64,000 bases of DNA from Chitinophagaceae bacterium UBA4407 (lineage in GTDB: Bacteria > Bacteroidota > Bacteroidia > Chitinophagales > Chitinophagaceae). Shown one piece after another: positions 44,171 to 53,432 of the stretch (within the stretch, counting starts at the first letter, position 1; every line of letters begins with the position of its first letter). The translations under genes were made by a program, and so were the position numbers. Location of the stretch: positions 124,001-188,000 of the forward strand of contig DGQT01000050.1 of the NCBI GenBank assembly GCA_002390845.1, written 5' to 3'. The notes under the pieces are model-generated. The model was not told where the DNA came from. It was given only the letters and a program-made list of their open reading frames with translations, and did no database searches.

Positions 44171-44206
44171 TAAAAAGGCTGTCAAAATTATTGACGGCTT
44201 TTTTGT
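44171..44206 (+). terminator. Intrinsic terminator after the T9SS mini-protein
   Basis: AAAAAGGCTGTCAA and TTGACGGCTTTTTT arms, followed by more T. It runs into a full dispersed repeat. Confidence 0.85.
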
Positions 44207-44215
44207 TTTGATACA

Positions 44216-44406
44216 CTTATGAGCCCAACAATGGACTTGTATGGCATCGCCTGTTGCGTCGCACTCTTGTGCTGAAGAATCTTCGGTCGACAGTTAACGG
44301 TCGACTGTCGACCGTTGTTCCGGACGTATAAGTGAGTTCCGATTAATCGGAATTTTGATAACACAACCGGTGATGACAGCAGTAATGCAGCCAAGGTTAC
44401 AATAAA
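44216..44406. repeat. Dispersed repeat, A left / B right, with nested hairpin
   Basis: The left arm has TGAGCCCAACA, ATGGCATCGCCTGTTGCGTC and GCACTCTTG. The spacer shows GAAGAATCTTCGGTCGAC. In the right B core, AAGTGAGT is split from ACACAAC by a TTCCGATTAATCGGAA hairpin, then AGCCAAGGTTACAAT closes it. Confidence 0.88.
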
Positions 44407-44435
44407 ATTCTTCTTTGATAAAGACATGACAAAAA

Positions 44436-45368
44436 TTATTCTCCACTGATAAATTTCAAATTGCGTTGGATGCCTTTGTACTTACTGCGTTTTAAAGGGG
44501 AATGTTTGAATATTTTTTTAAACGATTCTTCGCTAAGCTGCTGCCATTCTTTTGTGCTTAAATTAAGGATCTCGGCAATAGGCTTAAAAGCCGCTTCTGT
44601 AGCAGGTGTGCTAAACCGGTTCCAGGGGCAAACATCCTGGCAAATATCGCAGCCAAACATCCAGTTTTGAAATTTACCTTTTACATTTTCAGGTATCAGC
44701 ATTTCTTTTAGTTCGATGGTAAAATAGCTGATGCACTTGCTGCCATCAATAACCTTATTGCCAAGAATGGCATCCGTAGGGCATGCGTTTATACATTTGG
44801 TGCAGGTGCCGCAGTAGTCTTTTGCAAAGGCATCATCATAGACCAGTTCAAGATCGGTTATTAGTGTTGCAATAAAAAAGAACGAGCCCTGCTGACGTGT
44901 AATTAAATTGCCGTTTTTGCCAATCCAACCCAAGCCGCTACGTTGCGCCCAACTGCGTTCCAGTACCGGTGCTGAATCTACAAAACCACGACCATTTATT
45001 TCGCCGATCTGCTGCTGCATGGTAAGCAGCAATTGGTTGAGCTTCTCTTTTATTACATCATGATAATCCCTTCCAAAAGCATATTTGGCAATTTTTGGAG
45101 TGCCGGGTTGCTGGTGTTCTTCAGGAAAATAATTCATTAAAACAGTGATAACACTTTTAGCACCTGGTACCAGTAATGCAGGGTTTATGCGCTGCTCGAA
45201 ATATTTTTCCATGTATTGCATGGAGCCATGCATCTGTTTGTTGAGCCATTTTTCAAGTCTTACTGCATCTTGTTCAAGTTTAACAGCTTTTGCGATACCG
45301 CAATACTGAAAGCCAAGTTTTGTTGCGGCCTGTTTAATGATGTTTGTATAATGTGCCGCTTGTTTCAA
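44436..45368 (-). CDS. queG: Epoxyqueuosine reductase
   Basis: A 310-residue cobalamin- and iron-sulfur-dependent enzyme for the last step of queuosine synthesis in tRNA. Two 4Fe-4S clusters are evident: CGTCTKCINACPTDAI and CDICQDVCPWN. N-terminal elements include GRDYHDVIKEKL, RGFVDSAPVLERSWAQ and GLGWIGKNGNLI. Length is slightly shorter than E. coli QueG, without the HEAT repeat tail. Cytoplasmic. Confidence 0.94.
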   Translation of the reverse strand: MKQAAHYTNIIKQAATKLGFQYCGIAKAVKLEQDAVRLEKWLNKQMHGSMQYMEKYFEQRINPALLVPGAKSVITVLMNYFPEEHQQPGTPKIAKYAFGRDYHDVIKEKLNQLLLTMQQQIGEINGRGFVDSAPVLERSWAQRSGLGWIGKNGNLITRQQGSFFFIATLITDLELVYDDAFAKDYCGTCTKCINACPTDAILGNKVIDGSKCISYFTIELKEMLIPENVKGKFQNWMFGCDICQDVCPWNRFSTPATEAAFKPIAEILNLSTKEWQQLSEESFKKIFKHSPLKRSKYKGIQRNLKFISGE

Positions 45369-45450
45369 TAAATAATTTTTGCCAATTTAAACGTATTTGG
45401 TTAATTGCATTGGATTCAACTTATTTTTCACCCAAAAACACTAAGAGCTC

Positions 45451-47433
45451 ATGAGAAACATCCGCACCCTGGTTTACGTTTCCACGCTATTCTTCTTTAT
45501 ATCAGCTACGGCACAATCACCACTAAAATACGGCGTAGTTAAACCGGAAGATTTTGCACCAACAGTTTATAGTATTGACAGCAATGCCGACGCAGTTGTT
45601 TTAACCGATATTGGCAGCTCGGAATTTGATGATGGTGTGAAAAGTAGTTTTAGCCTTGTATACAAGGAGCAAAAAAGGATGAGAATAATGAATAAGAATG
45701 GTTTTGACGCTGCTACCGTTCAAATTCTGCTGCATGTGAGTAATAATAACGGAGAAACGCTGGATAACCTTGAAGCTGTTACTTACAACCTCGAAAATGG
45801 ACAGGTAGTAGCTACAAAACTGGATAAAGCTTCCATTTTTAAAGACAAATACAATGAGAATTATATTATGAGGAAATTTACGTTTCCCAATATTAAAGAA
45901 GGCTCTATTATTGAGTACAGGTACACCATTACATCTCCTTATTTTACCAACCTGCGTTCCTGGGATTTTCAGGCTGCTTTGCCGCGCCTATGGAGTGAGT
46001 ATACGGTAACTATACCAAGCGATATTTTTGATTTTGTAATGATAGGACAGGGCTACCACCGTTATGAAATTGATACTTCTACTTCGTCTTCTGCAGTGTA
46101 CCACATGAATTCCCGTGGAGGTTTTTATATGAAGCGTTCTCAAACCGTTACGGGCCGCTGGGCTATGAAGGATGTACCGGCACTTAAGCCGGAAAGTTTT
46201 ATTACGACGCTGGATAATTATCAGGCGAAACTGGAATTTCAGCTAAAACGAATAATGTACGACACATATAACGATGAATATATGAGCGATTGGTACAAAT
46301 TAACAGAAGAACTAATGAAGCGCGATGATTTTGGCACTGCTATTAATGCTGGCAACGGATGGATGGGTGACGACCTTAAAAAGATTACGACAGGAGCAAC
46401 TGACGATTACAGCAAAGCAAAAAAAATATTTGAATATTTCAGAGATAACTTTACGTGCACCAGGCACGAAGGTTTCCTTGCTACCACAACACTAAAAAAA
46501 GCATTCGACGGTAAAAGTGGCAGCGTAGGCGATATAAACCTTCTGCTTATTGCCGCACTAAAGCACATGAATTTTGAAGCAGAACCAGCAATACTTAGTA
46601 CAAGGGATAATGGCATCGCAAATGAGCTGTACCCGCTGATAAATAAGTTCAATTATGTTATTTGCCATGTTAAAATAGGCGATCAGTTTTATATGCTCGA
46701 TGCATCGGATAATAAAATTGGGTTTGGTAAATTGCCCAAAGAAACTTACAATGGCTCGGCACGGGTAATAGGCGAAATCCCTATCTTAATAACACTTTCA
46801 CCAGATTCTTTAAAAGAAACAAAGCTTACATCGTTGTTTGCTGTAAATGAAGATGATAAAATTTCAGCAACACTATCCACTCAATACGGGGATTTTGAAT
46901 CCAGGGAGATGCGCGAAAAACTTTCGAAAATGCAACCTGATGATTATCTTAAAGAAGTAAAGCAGTCATACAGTTTTGATCCTGAACTCAGCAATATTGA
47001 AATTGATTCCCTGAAAATACCAGAGCAGCCGCTTGGCGTAAAGTATGATCTGAAATTTTCGTTTAGCGATGATATTGTATATTTTAATCCTGTGTTTGCC
47101 GACGTAGTGAAAGAGAACCCCTTTAAATCTGCAGAGCGTTTTTATCCTGTAGAAATGCCGGCCTGCACCGATGATACTTACCTGCTTAATATGGAAATTC
47201 CTGCAGGCTATAAAGTTGAAGAGCTTCCAAAATCTACCAGGGTAATGCTTAACGAAGATGAAGGGATGTTTGAATATATTATACAGGCAAACGCAGATCA
47301 TATACAGTTGCGCTGCCGCACGCAGATAAAAAAAGCAACATTTGAACCTGAAGATTACGAAACACTCAGGAATTTCTTTGCATTTATTGTACAGAAAGAA
47401 GGCGAACAGATCGTTTTCAAAAAAATTAAATAA
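45451..47433 (+). CDS. DUF3857/transglutaminase-like protein lacking the Cys
   Basis: A 660-residue exported protein with signal peptide MRNIRTLVYVSTLFFFISATAQ. A DUF3857 beta domain (about 60-250) is followed by a transglutaminase-like fold (about 310-420) and a C-terminal beta domain. In the transglutaminase core the usual GDC motif is replaced by SGSVGDIN, so the catalytic Cys is missing. It is probably a non-enzymatic partner. The paralogue 7 bp downstream keeps the Cys. Confidence 0.87.
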   Translation: MRNIRTLVYVSTLFFFISATAQSPLKYGVVKPEDFAPTVYSIDSNADAVVLTDIGSSEFDDGVKSSFSLVYKEQKRMRIMNKNGFDAATVQILLHVSNNNGETLDNLEAVTYNLENGQVVATKLDKASIFKDKYNENYIMRKFTFPNIKEGSIIEYRYTITSPYFTNLRSWDFQAALPRLWSEYTVTIPSDIFDFVMIGQGYHRYEIDTSTSSSAVYHMNSRGGFYMKRSQTVTGRWAMKDVPALKPESFITTLDNYQAKLEFQLKRIMYDTYNDEYMSDWYKLTEELMKRDDFGTAINAGNGWMGDDLKKITTGATDDYSKAKKIFEYFRDNFTCTRHEGFLATTTLKKAFDGKSGSVGDINLLLIAALKHMNFEAEPAILSTRDNGIANELYPLINKFNYVICHVKIGDQFYMLDASDNKIGFGKLPKETYNGSARVIGEIPILITLSPDSLKETKLTSLFAVNEDDKISATLSTQYGDFESREMREKLSKMQPDDYLKEVKQSYSFDPELSNIEIDSLKIPEQPLGVKYDLKFSFSDDIVYFNPVFADVVKENPFKSAERFYPVEMPACTDDTYLLNMEIPAGYKVEELPKSTRVMLNEDEGMFEYIIQANADHIQLRCRTQIKKATFEPEDYETLRNFFAFIVQKEGEQIVFKKIK

Positions 47434-47440
47434 CCTTTTT

Positions 47441-49345
47441 ATGAAAACACTATTCAGCTTTCTGCTTTTTTGCTGTTTCTATACTTTGCAGGCACAGGAT
47501 TATAGCATGCTCTTTCTCCCGGATTCTCTTACAAAAAAGGCCGATGCGGTAAAACGGTATGAAGAATTACATATCATTATTAAGTCAATTGGCAAGGCTG
47601 TAATTAAACATAAGTATGCCGTTACCATTTTAAATGAACAGGGCGATGAGTATGCAGAATACGGCAATTATTATGATAAACTTCAGGATCTTAGTGACAT
47701 TTCAGGAACGTTGTTTGATGCGTTCGGAAAAAAATTAAGGACCGTAAAAAAAAGAGATATAGCTGATGTTTCAGTTGATGATGGTATGAGCCTGATGCTG
47801 GATGACCGTTTGAAAAGACACAGTTTTTTTTGGCGGCAATATCCATACACAGTCGAGTACGAAGACGAGCAGGAGTTAAGCGGCACATTTCATTTACCAA
47901 GCTGGCAACCCGTTGAAGATGAAAATTATGGCGTACAGCAAAGCAGATTTGTTGTTGAAACTCCTGCGGATTACCAGTTGCATTATAAACAGTTTAACTA
48001 TCCCGGAGAGCCGGTCATTGTAAAAAATGCATCCGGAAATACCTATACGTGGGAAATAAAAAATACAGTTCCTGTTAATTACGAAACTTTCCATCCCTCT
48101 TACAGCGAAATTGTTCCATCTGTTTACATTGCCCCATCGCAATTTTCTGTTGGTGGTTATACCGGCAATATGGATAGCTGGCTAAACCTTGGCAAATTTA
48201 TTGTTGAACTCAATAACGGCAAAGATGTTTTGCCTGACAAAACAAAGCAGGAAGTGCATCAGCTTACAGATGGTATTACCGATACAAAGGAAAAAATAGC
48301 AGCATTATATAAATATCTTCAAGACAATACCCGGTACATCAGCATTCAGTTAGGCATTGGTGGCTGGCAGCCTTTCGATGCAAATTATGTTGCTACCAAA
48401 AGGTACGGCGATTGTAAAGCACTTTCTAATTACATGGTAAGCTTGTTAAAAGAGGTTGGCATAAAAGCAAACTATGTATTAATAAAAGCCGGTAGCCATG
48501 TTTCCAAAGGTTTATGGGAAGATTTCCCCTCTCCATACTTCAATCATGCAGTTACCTGTGTGCCAAACGGGAAAGACACCATTTGGTTAGAATGCACCAG
48601 TCAAACCGAAGCTGCAGGTTTTATGGGTTCATTTACAGGCGATAGAAAAGCATTATTAATCGCCGAAGATGGCGGGCATGTTGTAAACACACCTACCTAT
48701 ACTTCGAATGATAACCTCCAATTGCGTAAGATCAATGCCAGTATTGATGAAGCCGGTAATTTAGTTTCCGATGTAAATACACACTTCACCGGCATACAGC
48801 AGGAACTGCAGCACTCACTTATTCACAATGCAAGTAAAGAACAAAGAACCAAATACCTCAACAGCGTAATCAATCTGCCAACTTATAATGTTGACAAATA
48901 CGATTACAAAGAACAGCCCGGCATTATACCGGCAATAGATGAATACCTGCATATCACTTCACCCGGTTACGCAACGGTTTCGGGTAAGCGTTTGTTTGTG
49001 CAGCCGAATCTTTTTAATAAGTCAACCACAAAGCTTTCGAAAGATTCTGTAAGAAAGTTCCCAATTGAATATCCCAATGCATACAAAGATGCAGATACCA
49101 TTAATATTACCATTCCTGCGGGATATATTCCCGAAGCCATTCCTTCCAATACTTCCATCAGTAATAAGTTTGGAACCTATAGTATCAGCTTTAAAGTTAC
49201 AGGCGATCAGATAGAAGTATTGCGTGTACAGATAAGAGACAGGGCACGTTATCCCGCCAGCGATTACCCCGATCTTGTTAAGTTTTACGACGACATTTAC
49301 AAAGCCGACCGCAGCCGTATTGTATTTATTAAGAAAGAGAATTAA
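47441..49345 (+). CDS. DUF3857/transglutaminase-like protein with catalytic Cys
   Basis: A 634-residue exported protein with signal peptide MKTLFSFLLFCCFYTLQAQ. It has a DUF3857 domain (about 55-240) and a transglutaminase-like domain with RYGDCKALSNYMVSLL, giving the Cys, and YFNHAVTCV, giving the His. The third residue of the triad would be in TIWLECTS, where Glu replaces the usual Asp. The ATG was placed 7 bp after the preceding gene. Such proteins are common in Bacteroidota with unknown substrates. Confidence 0.87.
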   Translation: MKTLFSFLLFCCFYTLQAQDYSMLFLPDSLTKKADAVKRYEELHIIIKSIGKAVIKHKYAVTILNEQGDEYAEYGNYYDKLQDLSDISGTLFDAFGKKLRTVKKRDIADVSVDDGMSLMLDDRLKRHSFFWRQYPYTVEYEDEQELSGTFHLPSWQPVEDENYGVQQSRFVVETPADYQLHYKQFNYPGEPVIVKNASGNTYTWEIKNTVPVNYETFHPSYSEIVPSVYIAPSQFSVGGYTGNMDSWLNLGKFIVELNNGKDVLPDKTKQEVHQLTDGITDTKEKIAALYKYLQDNTRYISIQLGIGGWQPFDANYVATKRYGDCKALSNYMVSLLKEVGIKANYVLIKAGSHVSKGLWEDFPSPYFNHAVTCVPNGKDTIWLECTSQTEAAGFMGSFTGDRKALLIAEDGGHVVNTPTYTSNDNLQLRKINASIDEAGNLVSDVNTHFTGIQQELQHSLIHNASKEQRTKYLNSVINLPTYNVDKYDYKEQPGIIPAIDEYLHITSPGYATVSGKRLFVQPNLFNKSTTKLSKDSVRKFPIEYPNAYKDADTINITIPAGYIPEAIPSNTSISNKFGTYSISFKVTGDQIEVLRVQIRDRARYPASDYPDLVKFYDDIYKADRSRIVFIKKEN

Positions 49346-49348
49346 TAC

Positions 49349-49558
49349 ATTCATGAACCAGGCAAAGAATAAGCATGAAGCTTTTCTTGCGTCGCACATT
49401 TGTACTTTCTGTACAACATTGAACGAATTAACGGATTAGCGAATTTGTGAATTAATCAATCCGATAATTCGCTAATCCGTTAATTTATGAATTGATAGTA
49501 CAAGTGAGTGACACAACAGGCGACGCCATGAAATACAATAGTTGGGCTCAAAATAAAT
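49349..49558. repeat. Dispersed repeat, A left / B right, 19-nt palindrome in spacer
   Basis: The left arm has ATGAACCAGGC and CTTGCGTCGCACATTTGTAC, the right arm GTACAAGTGAGTGACACAAC and TTGGGCTCAAAATAAA. The spacer carries AATTAACGGATTAGCGAAT and its exact complement. Confidence 0.9.
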
Positions 49559-49566
49559 TGAATTTC

Positions 49567-51162
49567 TTACAGCGTTATTATTGCGAACTGCTGTTCTAAA
49601 GAAAGTGAATGCTGCAGAAAAATATCGATGATCTCTTTGCCATAACGGCCATAGATACCCGATAAATTTTCAACACGTTCCTGCAAATTGTTATTGGGAA
49701 AAAGTGCGGTTTTAATTTTCACTAACTGGCTGCGCTCTGTTTCGAATTTTCTTTTTTCTGCACGCAGCATTTTCTTTTCAAGTTCCTGCAAACGCCTTAT
49801 GGCTTTAGCTTTCAGGGCAGTAACATGATTTTGTAAAGTGGTATCAACATTGCCCGCCACTGCGCCCATGGCATTGTACAAGTCTTCAACTTTTTTAAGT
49901 TCACCATTCAGCGAAAATTGATTGGTACTTTGTTTGGCAACTACTGCATTCATCAATTCGTGTTCAGACAAAAACAGGTCCTGCAATTGCAAACCTATTG
50001 ATTCGGTTTTCTGTTTTAATTTTTCATCTGCAAGCAAAAAAGAATTACGCAAAACAAGCATAGGGTAGGGGACATCCGCAGCGTCAAAAACATTCTTTAA
50101 TTCAAGCCAGTAAGCCAGTTCGCCACCGCCGCCAATGAATGCAATGTTTGGTAAAATAGTTTCCTGGAAAACACCGCGCAGTATAACGTTTGAACTAAAC
50201 CTCTCGGGATGGTTATTTAGTTCAATTAGTATTTCTTCTAATGAAAAACTTAAACCCAAACTCAAAACTTTGAATGCTGAACCTTCAACTTCAATTCTTT
50301 CCCTCTTGTCATCAATCAAATAAAAAAGATTTAGTTCACGGCCACCGGCCTGCACTTTGTAAAGCTGGTCCAATGCATCAAGTGTAGGCTTTACAGCTTT
50401 ATGAGAAAATTGTTCTTTTAATTCTTTCTCTATCACTGAATGAAAAAGTTTTTTCAATTCAGGATTGTCGGGAATTACTATAACCAAACCGTATTCGCCA
50501 AATAAACTATTGATCAATTCCAATGTTGCCTGCTGAATGGTTTTACCTTTTGTATAAACTTTGGTAAATAAATCCACGATCTCTTTACCAAAAGGCAAAA
50601 CGCCTAACTGCCCGTGCATACTGCCCATTAAACTGATGAACGCATTGTCTACTTTCATCCTGCCAACTGCTCCAGTCTGTTTTGTTTGCCAGGTGTACAA
50701 TACACCATCAATGCTGATGCTGCCCAGTTCATCAAGATCTGCATCTTCGCTGCCCATATAGTAAACTGGAACAAAATTATATTCCGGCAATTGCTGTTTT
50801 AAAGTGTCTGCAAGTTTTATGGTGTGTAATATCTTGTAAATAAAATATAAGGGTCCTGTAAAAATATTGGGTTGGTGTGCGGTAGTAACCGTGAAAGTAT
50901 TTTCCTGTAAAAGCAGTTCTATATTTTCTGAAAGTTTTAATGAAACAGTTATGTTGTTGTATTGCTGCTGTAATTGCTGCACCAGTATTTCACGCTGCTG
51001 TGGAAATTGTTTTCTCGCATTAATGGATTGTTGAATGCCATCAATATTAACAGGGTGTTTATAGAAGGGTTTTAACTTGTCATCTGCGTTCAGATAATCA
51101 ACAACAAGCTTCGAAAAATACCCGGTTTGTTTATAAGAAAGATAAGTACAGTTTGCTTCCAT
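49567..51162 (-). CDS. bshC: Bacillithiol cysteine-adding enzyme BshC
   Basis: A 531-residue protein of the BshC family, which is thought to add cysteine to GlcN-malate, the last step in bacillithiol synthesis. Characteristic stretches: TVTTAHQPNIFTGPLYFIYKILHTIKLAD, VPVYYMGSEDADLDELG, IAFIGGGGELAYWLELKNVFDAA and YPMLVLRNSFLLAD, then a long coiled coil (about 400-470). It is cytoplasmic. The bshA and bshB genes are not adjacent, as is usual in Bacteroidota. Confidence 0.94.
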   Translation of the reverse strand: MEANCTYLSYKQTGYFSKLVVDYLNADDKLKPFYKHPVNIDGIQQSINARKQFPQQREILVQQLQQQYNNITVSLKLSENIELLLQENTFTVTTAHQPNIFTGPLYFIYKILHTIKLADTLKQQLPEYNFVPVYYMGSEDADLDELGSISIDGVLYTWQTKQTGAVGRMKVDNAFISLMGSMHGQLGVLPFGKEIVDLFTKVYTKGKTIQQATLELINSLFGEYGLVIVIPDNPELKKLFHSVIEKELKEQFSHKAVKPTLDALDQLYKVQAGGRELNLFYLIDDKRERIEVEGSAFKVLSLGLSFSLEEILIELNNHPERFSSNVILRGVFQETILPNIAFIGGGGELAYWLELKNVFDAADVPYPMLVLRNSFLLADEKLKQKTESIGLQLQDLFLSEHELMNAVVAKQSTNQFSLNGELKKVEDLYNAMGAVAGNVDTTLQNHVTALKAKAIRRLQELEKKMLRAEKRKFETERSQLVKIKTALFPNNNLQERVENLSGIYGRYGKEIIDIFLQHSLSLEQQFAIITL

Positions 51163-51313
51163 GAAAAAATATTGCAGGGGGTGAAAATATAAGCAGGCAA
51201 TTTAAACCGAATCTTCTTTGTATGTACAACGATTATACAATCTTTCACATTTCGAAAAGATGATAACCTGATACGATCTTTATCTACAGCAGCTCAGAAG
51301 TTGGTTGAGTTTG

Positions 51314-51480
51314 TTTTTTTTAATACCAGCTTCAGTATTACATGGCATCGGCTGTTGTGTCACTCACTTGTACGGTTGGAAAAACGGTCGACAGTCGACG
51401 GTCAACCGAAGATTCTTCAGCACAAGAGTGCGACGCAAGAGAAGCCTCATTCATATTCTGTAGTCCGGCTCAAAATAAAA
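51314..51480. repeat. Dispersed repeat, full copy, B left / A right
   Basis: The left arm has ACATGGCATCGGCTGTTGTG and TCACTCACTTGTAC, the right arm CACAAGAGTGCGACGCAAG and AGTCCGGCTCAAAATAAA. The spacer has GGTCGACAGTCGACGG and CCGAAGATTCTTC. It lies between the divergent bshC and mgtC genes. Nothing else is seen at 51163-51313. Confidence 0.9.
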
Positions 51481-51525
51481 ATACCCAATCATCGACTACC
51501 AAAATCTATTTCGTAAATTAGGTGT

Positions 51526-52161
51526 ATGAATATTTTTTCTACTGATATTATACGCCTGCTGATCGCCGTTTGCATTGGCGGCCTTATTGGTGCAGAACGT
51601 GAATACTGCTCTAAATCTGCCGGGTTGCGAACCATGATTTTAGTGTGTGCAGGTTCCTGCCTGTTTACGTTGCTTTCGCAGCATATCGGGAACCCGAATA
51701 ATGCCGATCGTATTGCCGCCAATATCATTACAGGCATTGGTTTTCTTGGGGCAGGGGTAATTTTCAAAGATGATAACCGCGTTAATGGTATTACTACTGC
51801 CACTGCTATTTGGATGATCGCAGCACTGGGAATGGCTGTGGGTGCGGGTTATATTGAAACTGCCTGTATTGGATCTTTAATAATGCTGATGGTTCTGAGC
51901 GCAATGGTGTATTTGCAAAATATTATTGGTAAAAGAAATCAGTTACGCAATTACCGCATTGTTTGCCCCTACATGCGGGAGACATTAAGTAAATATGAGC
52001 AATTGTTTAAAGACTGCCATTTAAATGCATTACGTGGTAACCAGAGTAAAGTGAATGATGAAATAACGGGCCACTGGCTTGTACAGGGTTCTGTAAAAAA
52101 TCATGAAAAATTTATACAGCTTTTACTTACCGATGCAGAAGTGAGAGAGTTTGATTTTTAG
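51526..52161 (+). CDS. MgtC/SapB-family membrane protein
   Basis: A 211-residue inner-membrane protein. The N-terminal part has the MgtC core: LIAVCIGGLIGAEREYCSKSAGLRTMILVC, NIITGIGFLGAGVIF and NGITTATAIWMIAALGMAVGAGY, with about four to five helices. A cytoplasmic ACT-like C-terminus follows. Family members are linked to magnesium limitation and to inhibition of ATP synthase, but the exact role varies. It is 3 bp from the convergent MORN-like gene. Confidence 0.88.
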   Translation: MNIFSTDIIRLLIAVCIGGLIGAEREYCSKSAGLRTMILVCAGSCLFTLLSQHIGNPNNADRIAANIITGIGFLGAGVIFKDDNRVNGITTATAIWMIAALGMAVGAGYIETACIGSLIMLMVLSAMVYLQNIIGKRNQLRNYRIVCPYMRETLSKYEQLFKDCHLNALRGNQSKVNDEITGHWLVQGSVKNHEKFIQLLLTDAEVREFDF

Positions 52162-52164
52162 TGA

Positions 52165-52848
52165 TTATGGCACACCAGCAGCGCCATCCCGTACTTTAAT
52201 TTTTTTCTTGCCCGAATTCTTTTTCTCGTAGTCCAGCACTTCTCTTGGTTTGGCTTTTCGTGTAGAATCGAGCTTTGCAACAGCGGTACTGTCGATAATA
52301 TTATCCAACGATGTGGCTTTCTTTTTATTGGGATCAACCAGTTGATCCAGTATATATTCTTCTGTTTTAATAATAGCACCGTTCTCAGAATTGTAATAAT
52401 TCCAGGTGCCGTGTTTAACTGTTGAAGCCTCAACTTTTACGATGCGCTTATAAACTGCATCCGTGTGCAGGTCGGGCACATCGATGGTATCGTATGGATT
52501 TTTTGGGTCAATTGCCTTCCAGCTTTCTTTGCGTTCAATACCATAAATATTATAATAAGAGCAGTTGCCATTTTTAAAACCCCACTTAAAATTCTCTATC
52601 GACATAATATCTCCCATCAACGTGTAGCTGCGCCATGTGCCATCTTTCTTGTCATCTTTATAGATGCCCTCCTGCTCATACCCGGGTTCGCCGCGCAGGC
52701 TTTCCATATGCACCACCCATTTTCCTTGTTTCAGGTTATTGTTATCGGTGCAGTTCAATGTGTCGCCCTTTGCGCCAATCTTATATGTTTTGCATTGCGC
52801 AATTGCGGAAACATTTATTATTATTCCTAATAAGATCAACCATCGCAT
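52165..52848 (-). CDS. YwqK-like MORN-repeat exported protein
   Basis: A 227-residue protein. The start chosen gives MRWLILLGIIINVSAIAQ, a signal peptide. The mature part has MORN-like repeats: KQGKWVVHME, YEQEGIYKDDKKDGTWRSY, FKNGNCSYYNIYG, KHGTWNYYNSENG. This pattern is often labelled YwqK antitoxin, but there is no toxin gene nearby and the protein is exported, so an antitoxin role is doubtful. The C-terminus is Lys-rich. Confidence 0.7.
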   Translation of the reverse strand: MRWLILLGIIINVSAIAQCKTYKIGAKGDTLNCTDNNNLKQGKWVVHMESLRGEPGYEQEGIYKDDKKDGTWRSYTLMGDIMSIENFKWGFKNGNCSYYNIYGIERKESWKAIDPKNPYDTIDVPDLHTDAVYKRIVKVEASTVKHGTWNYYNSENGAIIKTEEYILDQLVDPNKKKATSLDNIIDSTAVAKLDSTRKAKPREVLDYEKKNSGKKKIKVRDGAAGVP

Positions 52849-52865
52849 AAAAAATATTTTTAATT

Positions 52866-52928
52866 GTGTACCCGGCTTCCTGCTACTATCGGCTTTTGTT
52901 GCGTCGCACTCTTTTACGTTCAGGTCAG
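52866..52928 (-). repeat. Dispersed repeat, single type A arm
   Basis: ACCCGGCTTCCTGC, then CGGCTTTTGTTGCGTCGCAC and TCTTTTACG. No complete second arm is found, although a CTCATC remnant appears further right. It lies upstream of the MORN-like gene. Confidence 0.75.
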
Positions 52929-53006
52929 TTATCGGCACAATGCAAACCTCATCACCAAAAAGCAAACCGCGTTTACTTACAAAGTGGGTACAATAATGCT
53001 GCCGCT

Positions 53007-53432
53007 TTATTTTAAGTTATCAATAAACCATTTAACGGCAAGGGCATAGCCACTTAAGCCCAATCCACTGATCGTGCCTTTGCATTTTGCTGATACATGC
53101 GAGATTTTTCTGAAATCTTCTCTTGCATGCACATTGCTGATATGTGTTTCAATCACCGGTGCCTTAATTGCAGCAATTGCATCGCCTATTGCAACCGAAG
53201 TGTGTGTATACCCCCCCGGGTTTATAATAATTCCATTGCTTGTAAAACCAACACGATGCAATTCATTGATCAGCTCACCTTCCACATTACTCTGATAGTA
53301 ACTGAACGTAACGTTTGGAAATAAATTTTGCAACTCCTGGTAATATTGTTCAAAAGTTTGAGCGCCGTAAACATCTGGCTCACGGGTGCCAAGCAGGTTT
53401 AAATTGGGTCCGTTAATGATCGCTATTTGCAT
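53007..53432 (-). CDS. aroQ: Type II 3-dehydroquinate dehydratase
   Basis: A 141-residue enzyme for step 3 of the shikimate pathway. It carries NGPNLNLLGTREPDVYG with the catalytic Tyr, then IINPGGYTHTSVAIGDAI and ETHISNVHAREDFRKISH. Length fits the type II dodecameric class. A possible -7 element (TATTTTTG at 53479-53472, minus strand) lies upstream, without a clear -33 box. Confidence 0.95.
   Translation of the reverse strand: MQIAIINGPNLNLLGTREPDVYGAQTFEQYYQELQNLFPNVTFSYYQSNVEGELINELHRVGFTSNGIIINPGGYTHTSVAIGDAIAAIKAPVIETHISNVHAREDFRKISHVSAKCKGTISGLGLSGYALAVKWFIDNLK

Noticed and set aside
52165..52848. YwqK antitoxin of a toxin-antitoxin pair
   Set aside because: The protein has a signal peptide and MORN-like repeats, and no toxin gene is adjacent.
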